A DNA stretch of 64,000 nt from Apilactobacillus bombintestini (GCF_003627035.1 NZ_CP032626.1:496001-560000), one strand, 5' to 3'. Positions 28,217 to 39,101 are shown, numbered from the stretch's first letter. The notes: generated from the letters alone by a model not told the origin. Numbers and translations are program-made.

Positions 28217-29440
28217 ATGGAATTTTCATTAGATTCTACGGAAAACCAAGGAGCAAAGATTAAAGTAATCGGAGTTGGTGGCGGAGGTAGTAACGCCGTT
28301 AACCGTATGATTCGCGAAGACGTTAAGGGAGTTGAATTCATTGTTGCTAACACTGATGTTCAAGCTCTAAACACTTCAAAAGCTGAAACAAAAATTCAAT
28401 TAGGACCTAAATTAACTCGTGGATTAGGTGCTGGTTCTGATCCTTCAGTTGGTACTAAAGCCGCTGAAGAAAGTGAAGAAGCTATTTCTGATGCCTTACA
28501 AGGTGCAGATATGGTATTCGTTACTGCCGGAATGGGTGGTGGTACTGGAAACGGTGCTGCTCCTATCGTTGCTAAGATTGCTAAAGATTCTGGTGCTTTA
28601 ACTGTTGGGGTTGTTACAAGACCATTTACCTTTGAAGGACCAAGAAGATCAAAATATGCTGCAGAAGGTGTTGCAGCACTTAAAGAAAACGTTGATACAT
28701 TAATTGTTATTGCAAATAACCGCCTATTAGAAATGGTAGACAAGAAGACACCTATGATGGAAGCCTTCCAAGAAGCTGATAATGTTCTAAGACAAGGTGT
28801 ACAAGGTATTTCTGACTTAATTACTAGTCCTGGTTACGTTAACTTGGATTTTGCTGATGTTAAGACAGTTATGCAAAACACTGGTTCAGCTCTTATGGGT
28901 GTTGGTTCAGCTACTGGTGAAAACAGAACAGCAGAAGCTACTAAGAAAGCTATTTCTTCTCCATTACTAGAAGTTTCTATTGATGGTGCTAAACAAGTTC
29001 TATTAAACATTACTGGTGGTCCAGATATGTCATTATTTGAAGCTCAAGATGCTTCTGATATTGTTGCTCAAGCTGCTACAAGTGATGTAAATATTATCTT
29101 TGGTACTTCAATTGATGAAGACCTAGGCGATGAAATTAAAGTTACTGTAATTGCTACTGGAATTGAAACTAGTCCAGAAGAATTAATGAATAATAGAAGT
29201 AACCGTACAGCACGTAAACCAGAAAGTGCTGGAAAAGTGGTTACACCAAGACACGGCAAAGAAGAAAAAGGTAATGTAAGAACTAATGATGATTCATCTT
29301 CTTCTGATGATCGTTTTGAAAATGTTCAAAAGAAAGAATTTGATCCTTTTGATGCTAATAATTCAAGCGACAATCAAAAAGCTGATAGTTCAAACGATGA
29401 TGATTTACCACCATTCTTCAAGTTCCGTCGTAAACACTAA
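28217..29440 (+). CDS. ftsZ: Cell division GTPase FtsZ
   Basis: 407 residues; polymerises into the Z-ring. GTP-binding motifs are [14 protein letters not shown] at the N-terminus and [12 protein letters not shown]; the latter has Asn where the usual tubulin signature is GGGTG(S/T)G. The catalytic loop NLDFADVK is normal. A variable acidic linker leads to the C-terminal peptide [13 protein letters not shown], which would bind FtsA and SepF. Start is ATG 28217, with GGAGG 8 nt upstream; the ATG at 28202 overlaps that site. Confidence 0.98.
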   Translation: MEFSLDSTENQGAKIKVIGVGGGGSNAVNRMIREDVKGVEFIVANTDVQALNTSKAETKIQLGPKLTRGLGAGSDPSVGTKAAEESEEAISDALQGADMVFVTAGMGGGTGNGAAPIVAKIAKDSGALTVGVVTRPFTFEGPRRSKYAAEGVAALKENVDTLIVIANNRLLEMVDKKTPMMEAFQEADNVLRQGVQGISDLITSPGYVNLDFADVKTVMQNTGSALMGVGSATGENRTAEATKKAISSPLLEVSIDGAKQVLLNITGGPDMSLFEAQDASDIVAQAATSDVNIIFGTSIDEDLGDEIKVTVIATGIETSPEELMNNRSNRTARKPESAGKVVTPRHGKEEKGNVRTNDDSSSSDDRFENVQKKEFDPFDANNSSDNQKADSSNDDDLPPFFKFRRKH

Positions 29441-29479
29441 TAGCGTTTCTCAACATTAGTATGAAGGGAATGAAGTTGA

Positions 29480-29878
29480 ATGACAGCAAAGTTTAGTTTT
29501 AGTAAATTCTTTGGCACTGATTACGATGAAGATGAAACAGATTATCCTGAAACTAACGAAAATGAAAATAGAGACAAAGTAGTTTCTATCAGTAAGAATC
29601 GTGGAACACAAAGTAGTAAGATTTCTGTTTTTGAACCCAAAATATATGCTGATGTGAAGATAATAGCTAAGAAATTGATTGATAATAATGCTGTTATAAT
29701 TAATTTTGATACAGCTAGTGACGATGTTACTAGAAGAATTATTGATTTCTTAAATGGTGTTGTCTTTACAATTGACGGAAATATCGAAAGAATTTCAGAA
29801 TTGGTATTTTTATTTACACCGCATAACTATCATGTTGATGGTGAAATAAAAAAATCCATGAATGAACGTATGAGATAA
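29480..29878 (+). CDS. sepF: Cell division protein SepF
   Basis: 132 residues: a short amphipathic N-terminus (FSFSKFFG) that binds membrane, an acidic linker, and the SepF domain (SVFEPKIYADVKIIAKKL onward, then VINFDTASDDVTRRIIDFLNG). It bundles FtsZ filaments and anchors them. It follows ftsZ and is separated from ylmH by only 14 nt; the usual ylmG/yggT gene between them is absent. Confidence 0.95.
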   Translation: MTAKFSFSKFFGTDYDEDETDYPETNENENRDKVVSISKNRGTQSSKISVFEPKIYADVKIIAKKLIDNNAVIINFDTASDDVTRRIIDFLNGVVFTIDGNIERISELVFLFTPHNYHVDGEIKKSMNERMR

Positions 29879-29892
29879 TTTCGGAGTTTTAA

Positions 29893-30675
29893 ATGGATAA
29901 AAATATTGAACAACATTTTAGAAGAGAAGAAATTCCTTTTGTTGATACTGCTTCGGACTTAATAGACGAATCGATAAATCAATATCGTCCAATTTTAACT
30001 AAATTTATGAATCCTAGACAGGCTTATATTTTGTCTACTTTAGTAAATAGACATAGTGAAGTTAATGCAAAATTCTTTGGTGGACATAGTAATGCTGAAA
30101 TGAAGCGTTGCTTGATCTATCCTGATTATTTTCAACCTAAAAAAGAGGATTTTTCTATAACTTTATTTGAGATTAGATATCCGGTTAAGTTTTCTAAATT
30201 ACGCCATAGTAAAGTTCTAGGTACTCTTATGGGTGCTGGAATAGAGAGAAATACTTTAGGTGATATTTTAACTGATGGTACTAGATGGCAATTTATATGT
30301 ACTAGTGAAATTGCTGATTACCTCAGATTAGAAGTTAATGCTGTAGGAAAGACTAAAATTTCTCTAAAAAAAGTAGATTTTAGTGATGCTATCGTTCCAG
30401 AAAATGAATGGAAAGATGAAAGTACGACATTATCTTCTTTTAGGTTGGATAATTTAATATCAGAAGGATTTAATATTTCCAGAAATGATGCCAAAGAATT
30501 GGTTAATCACCAAAAAGTAAGACTTAATTGGGCACTTAATAGTCGTCCTGATACAGAAGTATCAGCTCACGACATAGTGTCAGTAAGACGTTTTGGTAGA
30601 TTACGTTTAAGAAGTAAGAACGGTGAAACAAAAAAAGGTAAATATAGAGCAGTAATCTCTGTATTAAAAAAATAG
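29893..30675 (+). CDS. S4-domain RNA-binding protein YlmH
   Basis: 260 residues. An N-terminal YlmH domain (FMNPRQAYILSTLVNRH, GAGIERNTLGDI) is followed by a C-terminal S4 RNA-binding domain (SSFRLDNLISEGFNISRNDAKELVNHQKVRLNW). In Bacillus, YlmH acts in ribosome-associated quality control by positioning tRNA-Ala on split 50S subunits. Conserved location between sepF and divIVA. Confidence 0.93.
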   Translation: MDKNIEQHFRREEIPFVDTASDLIDESINQYRPILTKFMNPRQAYILSTLVNRHSEVNAKFFGGHSNAEMKRCLIYPDYFQPKKEDFSITLFEIRYPVKFSKLRHSKVLGTLMGAGIERNTLGDILTDGTRWQFICTSEIADYLRLEVNAVGKTKISLKKVDFSDAIVPENEWKDESTTLSSFRLDNLISEGFNISRNDAKELVNHQKVRLNWALNSRPDTEVSAHDIVSVRRFGRLRLRSKNGETKKGKYRAVISVLKK

Positions 30676-30693
30676 GTTGGAGGAAAGAAAACA

Positions 30694-31335
30694 ATGGTAC
30701 TTAGCCCACAAGATATTCATAATAAAGAATTTTCTGTAAAAATGAGAGGATACAATATTGATGAAGTTAATGAATTTTTAGATCGTATTATTAAAGACTA
30801 TCAATTAACATTGGCTGAAAATGAAAAGTTAAAACAACAAGTAAGTTCTGCTGATGAACAATTGAAATACTTTAATGGTATGAAGGATTCATTAAACCAA
30901 TCAATTATTGTAGCTCAAAATGCTGCTGATAAATTGAAAAATGATGCACAAGCTGAAGCTAAGAAAGTTTCAGAACAATCTAGAAAACAAGCTGATGAAA
31001 TCTTGAATAATGCTAGTGATCAAGCTAAGCAAATTGTTGAAAATATTTCCGATAGATCTAAGAGTTTATTAACAGCTAATGAAGATTTGAAGAACACTAC
31101 CGAATCATTTAGAAGTAAGCTAGTAACACTATTACAAAGTCAAATGGACCTTGTAAATAGTGATGAATGGGATAAAGTTATTAGTGGAGTAGACAATAAT
31201 TACAAAAATGTTGAAAAACAAATAAATGACCTTGACAGCTTTAAAGATTCAGTAGTAAAATCTGAAAGTAATGAAGCATCATTAGATAAAACAGTCACTA
31301 TTTATCCAGATGGTTCATACAAAGTAATTGAATAG
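30694..31335 (+). CDS. divIVA: Cell division initiation protein DivIVA
   Basis: 213 residues. The N-terminus MVLSPQDIHNKEFSVKMRGYNIDEVNEFLDRI is the lipid-binding domain that recognises negatively curved membrane at poles and septa. Long coiled coils follow (DKLKNDAQAEAKKVSEQSRKQ onward). It recruits division and envelope factors. RBS TTGGAGGAAAG precedes the ATG. The ileS T-box leader starts a few bases after the stop. Confidence 0.96.
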   Translation: MVLSPQDIHNKEFSVKMRGYNIDEVNEFLDRIIKDYQLTLAENEKLKQQVSSADEQLKYFNGMKDSLNQSIIVAQNAADKLKNDAQAEAKKVSEQSRKQADEILNNASDQAKQIVENISDRSKSLLTANEDLKNTTESFRSKLVTLLQSQMDLVNSDEWDKVISGVDNNYKNVEKQINDLDSFKDSVVKSESNEASLDKTVTIYPDGSYKVIE

Positions 31336-31339
31336 TATT

Positions 31340-31540
31340 GAGTAAGAGAACAGAAAGCTCTGATTTGAAACAAATAAGCGAATTGACATATGGTGAGAGG
31401 TCAGTTGTAAATCAATCATTGCAGATCATCTCTTGTATATACTCATAAATTTTATAATGAGATAGAATATTAATTATTCTAAATTGGGTGGTACCACGGA
31501 AGATTTCGTCCCTTGTGATGAAATCTTCTTTTTTTATCAC
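31340..31540 (+). promoter_or_regulatory. T-box riboswitch (tRNA-Ile) controlling ileS
   Basis: About 200 nt leader. The lower stem I can form between AAGAGA (31344-31349) and TCTCTT (31429-31434); just 5' of the 3' strand lies an ATC isoleucine specifier candidate (31425-31427). The antiterminator T-box core gggtggtaccacgg is at 31486-31499, followed by terminator stem gaagatttc / gaaatcttc and a T run to about 31537. Uncharged tRNA-Ile would stabilise the antiterminator and turn on ileS. The exact specifier is tentative. Confidence 0.9.
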
Positions 31541-31570
31541 CTAAAAACAATAGAAAAGGAGAGTGTTTTC

Positions 31571-34372
31571 ATGCGAGTAAAAGATACATTAAACTTAGGT
31601 AAAACTAAATTTAAGATGCGTGGTAATTTACCAGTAAAAGAAGTAGATAGACAAAAAGCATGGGATGATAATCATGTTTATCAATTAAGACAAAAACTAA
31701 ATGAAGGTAAGCCTTCATTCATTTTACATGATGGCCCTCCATACGCTAACGGTGACATTCATATGGGTCACGCCATGAATAAGATTTCTAAAGATTTCAT
31801 TGTTAGATACAAATCAATGAATGGATTTAGAGCACCTTATGTTCCTGGTTGGGATACTCATGGTCTACCTATCGAACAAAAATTAACTCAAGCTGGCTAT
31901 GACAGAAAGAAAATGGATACTAATGAATTCAGAAAATTATGTCATGACTATGCATTAAAACAAGTTGAAAGACAAAAGGCTGAATTCAAACGTTTAGGAG
32001 TTTCTGCTGATTGGGATAACCCATACTTAACTCTAAAACCAGAATTCGAAGCTGCTGAAATCCGTGTATTCGGTAAGATGGCTGAAAGAGGATTAATTTA
32101 CCGTGGTAAGAAGCCAGTTATTTGGTCATGGTCATCTGAATCAGCTCTTGCTGAAGCCGAAGTTGAATACCATGATATTACTTCACCATCAGCATTCTAC
32201 GCTGAAAAAGTGGTTGATGGTAAAGGTGTATTAGATGAAGACAATACTTACATGGTAGTTTGGACTACTACACCATGGACTATTCCTGCATCTATGGGTA
32301 TCACTATTGATGCTGGATTTGAATATGCTGTTGTTAAGCCATCAAACGATGATCGTAAATTTGTTTTAGCTAAGGAATTAGTTGAAAAAGATGCTGAATT
32401 ATTCGGCTGGGAAGATTATGAAATCGTTAAGACCGTTAAGGGTCAAGAACTAGAAGGAGTATTAGCTCAACATCCATTTATGGACAGAAAACTACTAACT
32501 ATGTTGGGTGACTTTGTTACTATCGATACTGGTACTGGTTTAGTACATACCGCTCCTGGTTTTGGTGAAGATGACTACAATGTAGGTAAAGCATATGGAC
32601 TAGATATTTTTGTTGATGTTGATGCACAAGGTTACTTAACTAAGGCTGCTGGTCCTGATTTCGAAGGTGTATTTTATGATGATGCCAACGAAATTTCTTT
32701 GAACAAGTTAAAGGAAAAGAACCTATTACTTAAGTATCAACCAATTGTTCACAGTTATCCATTTGACTGGAGAACTAAGAAGCCAGTTATTTACCGTGCA
32801 ACTGATCAATGGTTTGCTTCAGTTGATAAAATCAGAGATGACATTCTAAGTGCTATTGATGATGTTAAGTTCATGCCTGATTGGGGTAAGAAACGTCTTT
32901 ACAACATGATTAAAGACCGTGGTGACTGGGTAATTTCTAGACAACGTGTTTGGGGTGTTCCACTACCAATTTTCTATGGTGAAGATGGTACTCCAATTAT
33001 CACTAAAGAAACTACTGATCACGTAGCTGATTTATTCGCTAAATATGGTTCAGATATTTGGTTCGAAAAAGATGCTAAAGACTTACTACCTGAAGGATTT
33101 ACAAGTGAACATTCACCAAATGGTAAGTTTACTAAGGAAAACGACATCATGGATGTTTGGTTTGACTCAGGTTCATCTCACCAAGGTGTATGTGCTGAAA
33201 GAGATTACCTAACTTATCCAGCAGATCTTTACCTAGAAGGTTCAGACCAATACCGTGGTTGGTTTAACTCTAGTTTAATCACTAGTGTTGCCTTCAGTGG
33301 TAAAGCACCTTACAAGCAATTGTTATCACAAGGATTCACTCTTGACGGAAAAGGTCATAAGATGAGTAAATCACTTGGTAACACTATTGCACCAAATGAT
33401 GTAATTAAGAAGATGGGTGCTGAAATCGTTCGTCTATGGGTAACTTCAGTAGATACCTCAGCCGATGTTCGTGTTTCAATGGAAAACTTTGTTAAGATTT
33501 CTGATTCATACAAGAAGATCAGAAATACTATCAGATACATGTTAGCTAACACCAGTGATTTTGATCCTAAGGAAAACACTGTTGACTTTGCTGACATGAG
33601 ATCAGCTGATAAATACATGATGGTAAGATTAAATGCATTCATCAAGGACATTAAGAATGATTATGACAACTACGATTTCTTATCATTAAACCGTAGATTA
33701 ATGTCATTCATTAATTCTGAATTATCAGCATTCTACTTAGACTTTGCTAAGGATATTCTATACATTTACGCTGAAGATAGCTTAGAAAGAAGATCTATGC
33801 AAACCGTATTGTACAAAGCGGTTGTAGCAATCACTAAGTTAATCACTCCAATTCTTCCTCACACTGCTGAAGAAATTTGGAACTTCCTATCTGAACCAGA
33901 AGATTTTGCACAATTGTCAGAAATGCCAACTGTTGAAAAATTAGATGGTGAAGAAGAAATTGCTAAGAATTGGCATGAATTTATGGAAGTTAGAGACGAT
34001 GTATTGAAGGCACTAGAAGAAGCAAGAAACAATAAGTTAATTGGTAAAGCTTCCGAAGCTAAGTTAAGTCTATTTGTAAGTGATGATGTTAAGACATTAT
34101 TAGACAAATTAAATACTAACGTTGGCCAAGTATTAATGGTTTCACAACTTTCAGTAGATTCATTAGATAATGCACCTGAAGATGCTCAATCATTCAGAAA
34201 TGGCGTTGCCATCAAGGTTGAACATGCAGACGGTGAAACTTGTGAACGTTGTCGTCTAATCCGTACTGACGTAGGTTCTGATGCAGATTATCCACAATTC
34301 TGTGCACGTTGTGCTAAAATTGTACGTGATAACTTCCCAGAAACTGCAAAAGACGGTTTTGATGAAAAATAA
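31571..34372 (+). CDS. ileS: Isoleucyl-tRNA synthetase
   Basis: 933 residues, class I synthetase. HMGH is at residues 64-67 and KMSKS at 597-601. The CP1 editing domain shows [12 protein letters not shown], and the C-terminus has the zinc knuckle pair CERC and CARC ([19 protein letters not shown]), as in the Gram-positive type. ATG 31571 follows AAAGGAGAG; the frame is open further upstream but runs into the T-box, so the longer form is rejected. A terminator follows. Confidence 0.98.
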   Translation: MRVKDTLNLGKTKFKMRGNLPVKEVDRQKAWDDNHVYQLRQKLNEGKPSFILHDGPPYANGDIHMGHAMNKISKDFIVRYKSMNGFRAPYVPGWDTHGLPIEQKLTQAGYDRKKMDTNEFRKLCHDYALKQVERQKAEFKRLGVSADWDNPYLTLKPEFEAAEIRVFGKMAERGLIYRGKKPVIWSWSSESALAEAEVEYHDITSPSAFYAEKVVDGKGVLDEDNTYMVVWTTTPWTIPASMGITIDAGFEYAVVKPSNDDRKFVLAKELVEKDAELFGWEDYEIVKTVKGQELEGVLAQHPFMDRKLLTMLGDFVTIDTGTGLVHTAPGFGEDDYNVGKAYGLDIFVDVDAQGYLTKAAGPDFEGVFYDDANEISLNKLKEKNLLLKYQPIVHSYPFDWRTKKPVIYRATDQWFASVDKIRDDILSAIDDVKFMPDWGKKRLYNMIKDRGDWVISRQRVWGVPLPIFYGEDGTPIITKETTDHVADLFAKYGSDIWFEKDAKDLLPEGFTSEHSPNGKFTKENDIMDVWFDSGSSHQGVCAERDYLTYPADLYLEGSDQYRGWFNSSLITSVAFSGKAPYKQLLSQGFTLDGKGHKMSKSLGNTIAPNDVIKKMGAEIVRLWVTSVDTSADVRVSMENFVKISDSYKKIRNTIRYMLANTSDFDPKENTVDFADMRSADKYMMVRLNAFIKDIKNDYDNYDFLSLNRRLMSFINSELSAFYLDFAKDILYIYAEDSLERRSMQTVLYKAVVAITKLITPILPHTAEEIWNFLSEPEDFAQLSEMPTVEKLDGEEEIAKNWHEFMEVRDDVLKALEEARNNKLIGKASEAKLSLFVSDDVKTLLDKLNTNVGQVLMVSQLSVDSLDNAPEDAQSFRNGVAIKVEHADGETCERCRLIRTDVGSDADYPQFCARCAKIVRDNFPETAKDGFDEK

Positions 34373-34373
34373 T

Positions 34374-34403
34374 AAAAAACTGGGATTTATTCCCAGCTTT
34401 TTT
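34374..34403 (+). terminator. Terminator after ileS
   Basis: Short strong stem ctggga / tcccag with a ttta-type loop and T6 tail. Confidence 0.88.
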
Positions 34404-34422
34404 ATTTTAAGGAGAATAAATT

Positions 34423-34626
34423 ATGATAAGAGGTAAAGTAAACAATTTTAATCCAGAACATGATTTTGGATTCTTGAAGGGTACCGATAAAAACAAAGTC
34501 TTTTTCCACGGTTCTTCTGTAGAAAATAAGACTAAAAATGAAATAGAAATTGGTCAAGCGGTTGAATATCAAATTGCTCAAGGTAAAAAAGGCCCTCAAG
34601 CGGTTAAAGTTAGAGTCATTGAATAG
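34423..34626 (+). CDS. Cold-shock-domain protein, divergent
   Basis: 67 residues, the normal length of a CspA-type nucleic-acid-binding protein. RNP1 is present in altered form (FNPEHDFGFLKG instead of FNxxKGFGFI) and RNP2 as VFFHGSSV. The C-terminal beta strand KKGPQAVKVRVIE is typical. It probably binds single-stranded RNA or DNA. RBS AAGGAG precedes the ATG. It follows the ileS terminator closely, so it may depend on read-through or a promoter not obvious by eye. Confidence 0.85.
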   Translation: MIRGKVNNFNPEHDFGFLKGTDKNKVFFHGSSVENKTKNEIEIGQAVEYQIAQGKKGPQAVKVRVIE

Positions 34627-34634
34627 TTACATTA

Positions 34635-34663
34635 TTGAAAAAGTTAATAATTATCGATAAAAT
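34635..34663 (+). promoter_or_regulatory. Promoter of the nudF-mtnN-desulfurase operon
   Basis: TTGAAA (34635-34640) and TAAAAT (34658-34663) spaced by 17 bp, 30 bp before nudF. Confidence 0.65.
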
Positions 34664-34692
34664 GTAAATATAATATATGAGGGAATGATTTT

Positions 34693-35247
34693 ATGGACTT
34701 TGAGGAAAAAGTTATTGGAGTGGAACCAAAATACAATGGTTCTATTATCAATGTTGAGAGACAAACCGTTGAATTACCTAATGGTGAAACTGCAACTAGG
34801 GATGTAGTTCATCATGAAAAAGCAGTGGGTATTTTGGTAATTACTAAAGACAATAAAATGCTTTTAGAAAAGCAATGGCGAGCTCCTATTAAAAAAGTCA
34901 CTATGGAAATCCCAGCTGGAAAAGTAGATTCAAGAGATAACGATTCTTCTGAACATGCAGTAGTTCGTGAATTAAATGAAGAAACTAGATTAAAAGCTAA
35001 TCATCTAAAACGTATTACTGGTTTTTATTCCAGTGTAGGATTTTGTGATGAATACATGGATTTATATTTGGCTACTGATTTAGAAGAAGTAAATAAAGAA
35101 ATGCCTCGTGATCAAGGAGAATATTTAAACATTGGTGAATATTCCTTGGATGAAGCTATGAAAATGATTGATGATGGTGAAATTGACGATGCCAAGACAA
35201 TCACTGCCATTTATTATTGGAAACTACATGATCAAATTGATCACTAG
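34693..35247 (+). CDS. nudF: ADP-ribose pyrophosphatase (Nudix hydrolase)
   Basis: 184 residues. The Nudix box starts at GKVDSRDNDSSEHAVVREL and continues NEETRLKA, with the metal-binding RELNEE core. It hydrolyses ADP-ribose to AMP and ribose 5-phosphate. The N-terminus FEEKVIGVEPKYNGSIINV is typical of Bacillus NudF. First gene of a unit with a small membrane protein, mtnN, a cysteine desulfurase and a DUF1831 gene. Confidence 0.94.
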   Translation: MDFEEKVIGVEPKYNGSIINVERQTVELPNGETATRDVVHHEKAVGILVITKDNKMLLEKQWRAPIKKVTMEIPAGKVDSRDNDSSEHAVVRELNEETRLKANHLKRITGFYSSVGFCDEYMDLYLATDLEEVNKEMPRDQGEYLNIGEYSLDEAMKMIDDGEIDDAKTITAIYYWKLHDQIDH

Positions 35248-35271
35248 GAATAAAAAGGAGCTATTCCTAAA

Positions 35272-35469
35272 ATGATAACTAGAAAAGAATATCATGATAG
35301 TAAAAACAATAGTAGAAACTTACATGAAATAAGAAACAACGTTGACAATCCAGAAGATGTACAAGTAGATAAGTCTAAACGATTAGCTAGAAGGTTGAAT
35401 TGGACCATATTCTTTCTAATATTAGGAATTATCGCAGTGTACTTAATCTTGATTTACGTTAACCCATAA
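35272..35469 (+). CDS. Small single-helix membrane protein, unknown function
   Basis: 65 residues. A charged N-terminal half (ITRKEYHDSKNNSRNLHEIRN onward) precedes one hydrophobic helix (WTIFFLILGIIAVYLILIYV) near the C-terminus. RBS AAAAGGAG precedes the ATG. It sits between nudF (24 nt) and mtnN (12 nt), so it is expressed with them; comparable small genes occur at this site in other lactobacilli, as far as I recall. No function can be assigned. Confidence 0.8.
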   Translation: MITRKEYHDSKNNSRNLHEIRNNVDNPEDVQVDKSKRLARRLNWTIFFLILGIIAVYLILIYVNP

Positions 35470-35481
35470 GGAGATTTTATT

Positions 35482-36174
35482 ATGAAATTTGGAATTTTAT
35501 GCGCAATGGACGAAGAAATTAAAACTCTTTTAGAATCATTGTCAGATATGAAAAAAGTTAATATCAAAGAAATGACTTTTTATGAAGGAAATATTTCTGG
35601 TCAAGAAGTAGTACTAGTTAGATCCGGTATTGGAAAAGTAGAAGCAGGTCTTACAACAGCTCAACTAATTACTAACTTTGATGTAGATATTGTTATTAAT
35701 TCAGGTTCAGCTGGTGGAATTGGTCAAGGATTAAATGTAGGGGATGTAGTTATTTCTACTGAAACTGCATACCATGATGTGGATGCAAGAGCTGCCGGTT
35801 ATGTATATGGACAATTACCTGGACAACCTGCAAGATTCCAAGCATCTCAAAAATGGGGAAAAGAAATCGCAGAAGCTTCAAAAGAAGTAGGATTAAATGT
35901 TAAAAAAGGTTTAATAGTAACTGGCGACCAATTTGTTGCTGATCAATCAGTTATTGATAACATTCTAAAAGAATTCCCAGATGCATTATCATGTGAAATG
36001 GAAGGTGCTGCTGTGGGACAAGTGGCAAACCAATTTGATATCCCATATGTAGTAGTTAGAGCTATGTCTGATAACGCTAATGGTGACGCTGATCGCAGTT
36101 TTGACGAATTTATTTTAGATGCTGGTAAGAAGTCAGCTAAGATGTTATTAGATCTTTTCGCAAATCAAAAATAG
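35482..36174 (+). CDS. mtnN: 5'-methylthioadenosine/S-adenosylhomocysteine nucleosidase
   Basis: 230 residues, the usual length. It releases adenine from MTA, SAH and 5'-deoxyadenosine and, in the SAH route, feeds S-ribosylhomocysteine to LuxS. Signatures: MKFGILCAMDEEI, INSGSAGGIGQGLNVGD, the active-site segment CEMEGAAVGQVA and the catalytic Asp in VVRAMSDNANGDA. RBS AAGGAG before the ATG. Confidence 0.97.
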   Translation: MKFGILCAMDEEIKTLLESLSDMKKVNIKEMTFYEGNISGQEVVLVRSGIGKVEAGLTTAQLITNFDVDIVINSGSAGGIGQGLNVGDVVISTETAYHDVDARAAGYVYGQLPGQPARFQASQKWGKEIAEASKEVGLNVKKGLIVTGDQFVADQSVIDNILKEFPDALSCEMEGAAVGQVANQFDIPYVVVRAMSDNANGDADRSFDEFILDAGKKSAKMLLDLFANQK

Positions 36175-36190
36175 AAAGGATTAGGTATCT

Positions 36191-37351
36191 TTGAAGGAAA
36201 TTTATTTAGATAATGCCGCAACTACGCCCATGGATAAACAAGTCGTGGATGATATGTACGACAAAATGAGTAATTTATATGGTAATGCGTCTACCTTATA
36301 CAGCATTGGGAGAAAATCTCATACTGTGTTAGAAGATAGTAGAGACATTATTGCTAAAAGTATTAATGCAAAGCCAGACGAAATAGTTTTTACTAGTGGT
36401 GGTAGTGAAAGTGATAATACTGCTATTATTCAAACAGCAGAAGCTAGAAAAGAATTGGGTAACCATATTATTTCAACTGCTGTAGAACATGAAGCAATTT
36501 TAAAACCATTAGCATATCTTGAAAAACACGGATTTGAAGTTACCTATCTACCCGTTGATGAAAAGGGTCAAATTAATATTGATGATTTGAAGGATGCATT
36601 AGATGATAAAACCATCCTAGTAAGTATCATGACAGCTAACAACGAAGTGGGCTCTCATATGCCTATTCATGAAATTGGTGAAATTCTAAAGGATCATCAA
36701 GCTTGGTTCCACACTGATGCAGTTCAAGCGTATGGATTAATGGATATTGATGTAGAACGTGACCATATTGATATGTTATCTACTTCTGCACATAAAATTA
36801 ATGGACCTAAAATGATGGGATTTCTATATCGCAGAACTGGAGTTAAATTTAACAGCTTTGTAAAAGGTGGAGATCAAGAAAAGAAACGTCGTGCCGGAAC
36901 TGAAAATGTTCCTGCAATTTCAGGATTTGCTAAGGCTGTTTCATTGTTAACTCCTGAAGTTAAGAACAAATTGCATGATCGTTATGTTGGCTTTAAAAAA
37001 CAAATTGTTGATACTCTAAAAGATAATGATGTTGATTTTGAAGTAAACGGTAGTTTGGATGAAAACAATCCTATTCAACACGTACTTAATTTATGGATTA
37101 AGGGTATTTCATCTGATGTTATTTTAGCTAATATGGACTTAGAGGGCTTCGCAATTTCTGCTGGTTCAGCATGTACAGCTGGAAACATTGAACCTTCTCA
37201 TGTATTGGTTGCTATGTATGGAAAAGATAATCATCGTGCTTCAGAATCTATACGTGTAAGTTTTAGTAAATATACTAATGCGGATGAAATAGACGCATTT
37301 GTAAATAAATTGATTCAAGTTATTGGAAGAGTAAAGAAGGTGCAAAAGTAA
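36191..37351 (+). CDS. Cysteine desulfurase (IscS/NifS family, YrvO-like)
   Basis: 386 residues, PLP enzyme that takes sulfur from cysteine to supply MnmA for tRNA thiolation. Motifs: YLDNAATTPM, the PLP-lysine segment TSAHKINGPK, and the sulfur-carrying Cys in SAGSACTAGNIEPSHVL. TTG start with GAAAGGATT upstream. It shares its last base with the DUF1831 gene. mnmA and the TPR gene follow, as in Bacillus yrvO-mnmA-yrrB, which argues for a YrvO role rather than Suf-type Fe-S assembly. Confidence 0.93.
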   Translation: MKEIYLDNAATTPMDKQVVDDMYDKMSNLYGNASTLYSIGRKSHTVLEDSRDIIAKSINAKPDEIVFTSGGSESDNTAIIQTAEARKELGNHIISTAVEHEAILKPLAYLEKHGFEVTYLPVDEKGQINIDDLKDALDDKTILVSIMTANNEVGSHMPIHEIGEILKDHQAWFHTDAVQAYGLMDIDVERDHIDMLSTSAHKINGPKMMGFLYRRTGVKFNSFVKGGDQEKKRRAGTENVPAISGFAKAVSLLTPEVKNKLHDRYVGFKKQIVDTLKDNDVDFEVNGSLDENNPIQHVLNLWIKGISSDVILANMDLEGFAISAGSACTAGNIEPSHVLVAMYGKDNHRASESIRVSFSKYTNADEIDAFVNKLIQVIGRVKKVQK

Positions 37352-37689
37352 TGGCATTTAAATCAGCTAATCAATTGTTAGGTGACAATGATACCTATAA
37401 GGTAAGTAGTGATATAAAACGATTTACATTATTAGATATGGGATTTTCAAAGACTAATGCTAATAATTTTGCTTTCGAAAGAAGTTTGGATCCTAGCGAC
37501 CCTTACAAAGGAATTCGCTTAAAGATTGTTTTTAAAAATGATTTAAAATCATTTAAGATTTCAACTATAAGTGGAAATGGTTTAAATAAAGTTAATATCT
37601 TTACTAATAAAAATAGTGAAGTATTGGTTGAACAATACAAATTTTTAATGAATAATTTTGTAGAAAGATCTGTATTTACAAAAGAATAA
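37351..37689 (+). CDS. DUF1831 family protein
   Basis: 112 residues, cytosolic, mixed alpha/beta. MAFKSANQLLGDNDTYKVS and the following FTLLDMGFSKTNANNF match the DUF1831 family of lactobacilli, for which only structures without a function are known. The start overlaps the desulfurase stop by one base, implying coupled translation and perhaps a link to sulfur transfer (inference). Confidence 0.85.
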   Translation: MAFKSANQLLGDNDTYKVSSDIKRFTLLDMGFSKTNANNFAFERSLDPSDPYKGIRLKIVFKNDLKSFKISTISGNGLNKVNIFTNKNSEVLVEQYKFLMNNFVERSVFTKE

Positions 37690-37694
37690 TTTAA

Positions 37695-37750
37695 TGAGTG
37701 TATATAAGGCATAACTATAAAAAATTATGCTAGATATACACTCTTTTTTT
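37695..37750 (+). terminator. Terminator after the DUF1831 gene
   Basis: Long hairpin: gagtgtatat(aa)ggcataa pairs with ttatgctagatatacactc, followed by T7. Confidence 0.88.
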
Positions 37751-37759
37751 ATTGAATAA

Positions 37760-37789
37760 TTGCATTTACTACCCAAAATAAGGTATTAT
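37760..37789 (+). promoter_or_regulatory. Promoter of mnmA
   Basis: TTGCAT (37760-37765) and TATTAT (37784-37789) with an 18-bp spacer. The 64-nt leader holds a small hairpin (agattctaagaatct). Confidence 0.6.
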
Positions 37790-37859
37790 TGTTTCTATGG
37801 AATGTGCGACCTTCAACTCGTAGATTCTAAGAATCTAAAAGAAATGATGGTGATTTTAA

Positions 37860-38987
<1,128 letters not shown>

Positions 38988-38995
38988 TAAAAATA

Positions 38996-39029
38996 AAAGA
39001 TGCTTAATTTAATTAGGCATCTTTTTTTA
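38996..39029 (+). terminator. Terminator after mnmA
   Basis: Stem aaagatgctta / taggcatcttt (one G-T pair) with T7 tail. Confidence 0.85.
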
Positions 39030-39037
39030 TTTAAACT

Positions 39038-39066
39038 TTGAATTTATGTTCATAAATTGAGATAAT
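39038..39066 (+). promoter_or_regulatory. Promoter of the phosphatase-TPR-recD2 unit
   Basis: TTGAAT (39038-39043) and GATAAT (39061-39066), spacer 17 bp, 35 bp before the GTG start. Confidence 0.6.
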
Positions 39067-39101
39067 GGAGTTAAATCAAAAAACTGAACGAGGGATAAAA
39101 A

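Noticed and set aside
31484..31570. Longer ileS starting inside the T-box
   Set aside because: The extra residues are translated from the antiterminator/terminator region; ATG 31571 with AAAGGAG gives the normal IleS N-terminus.
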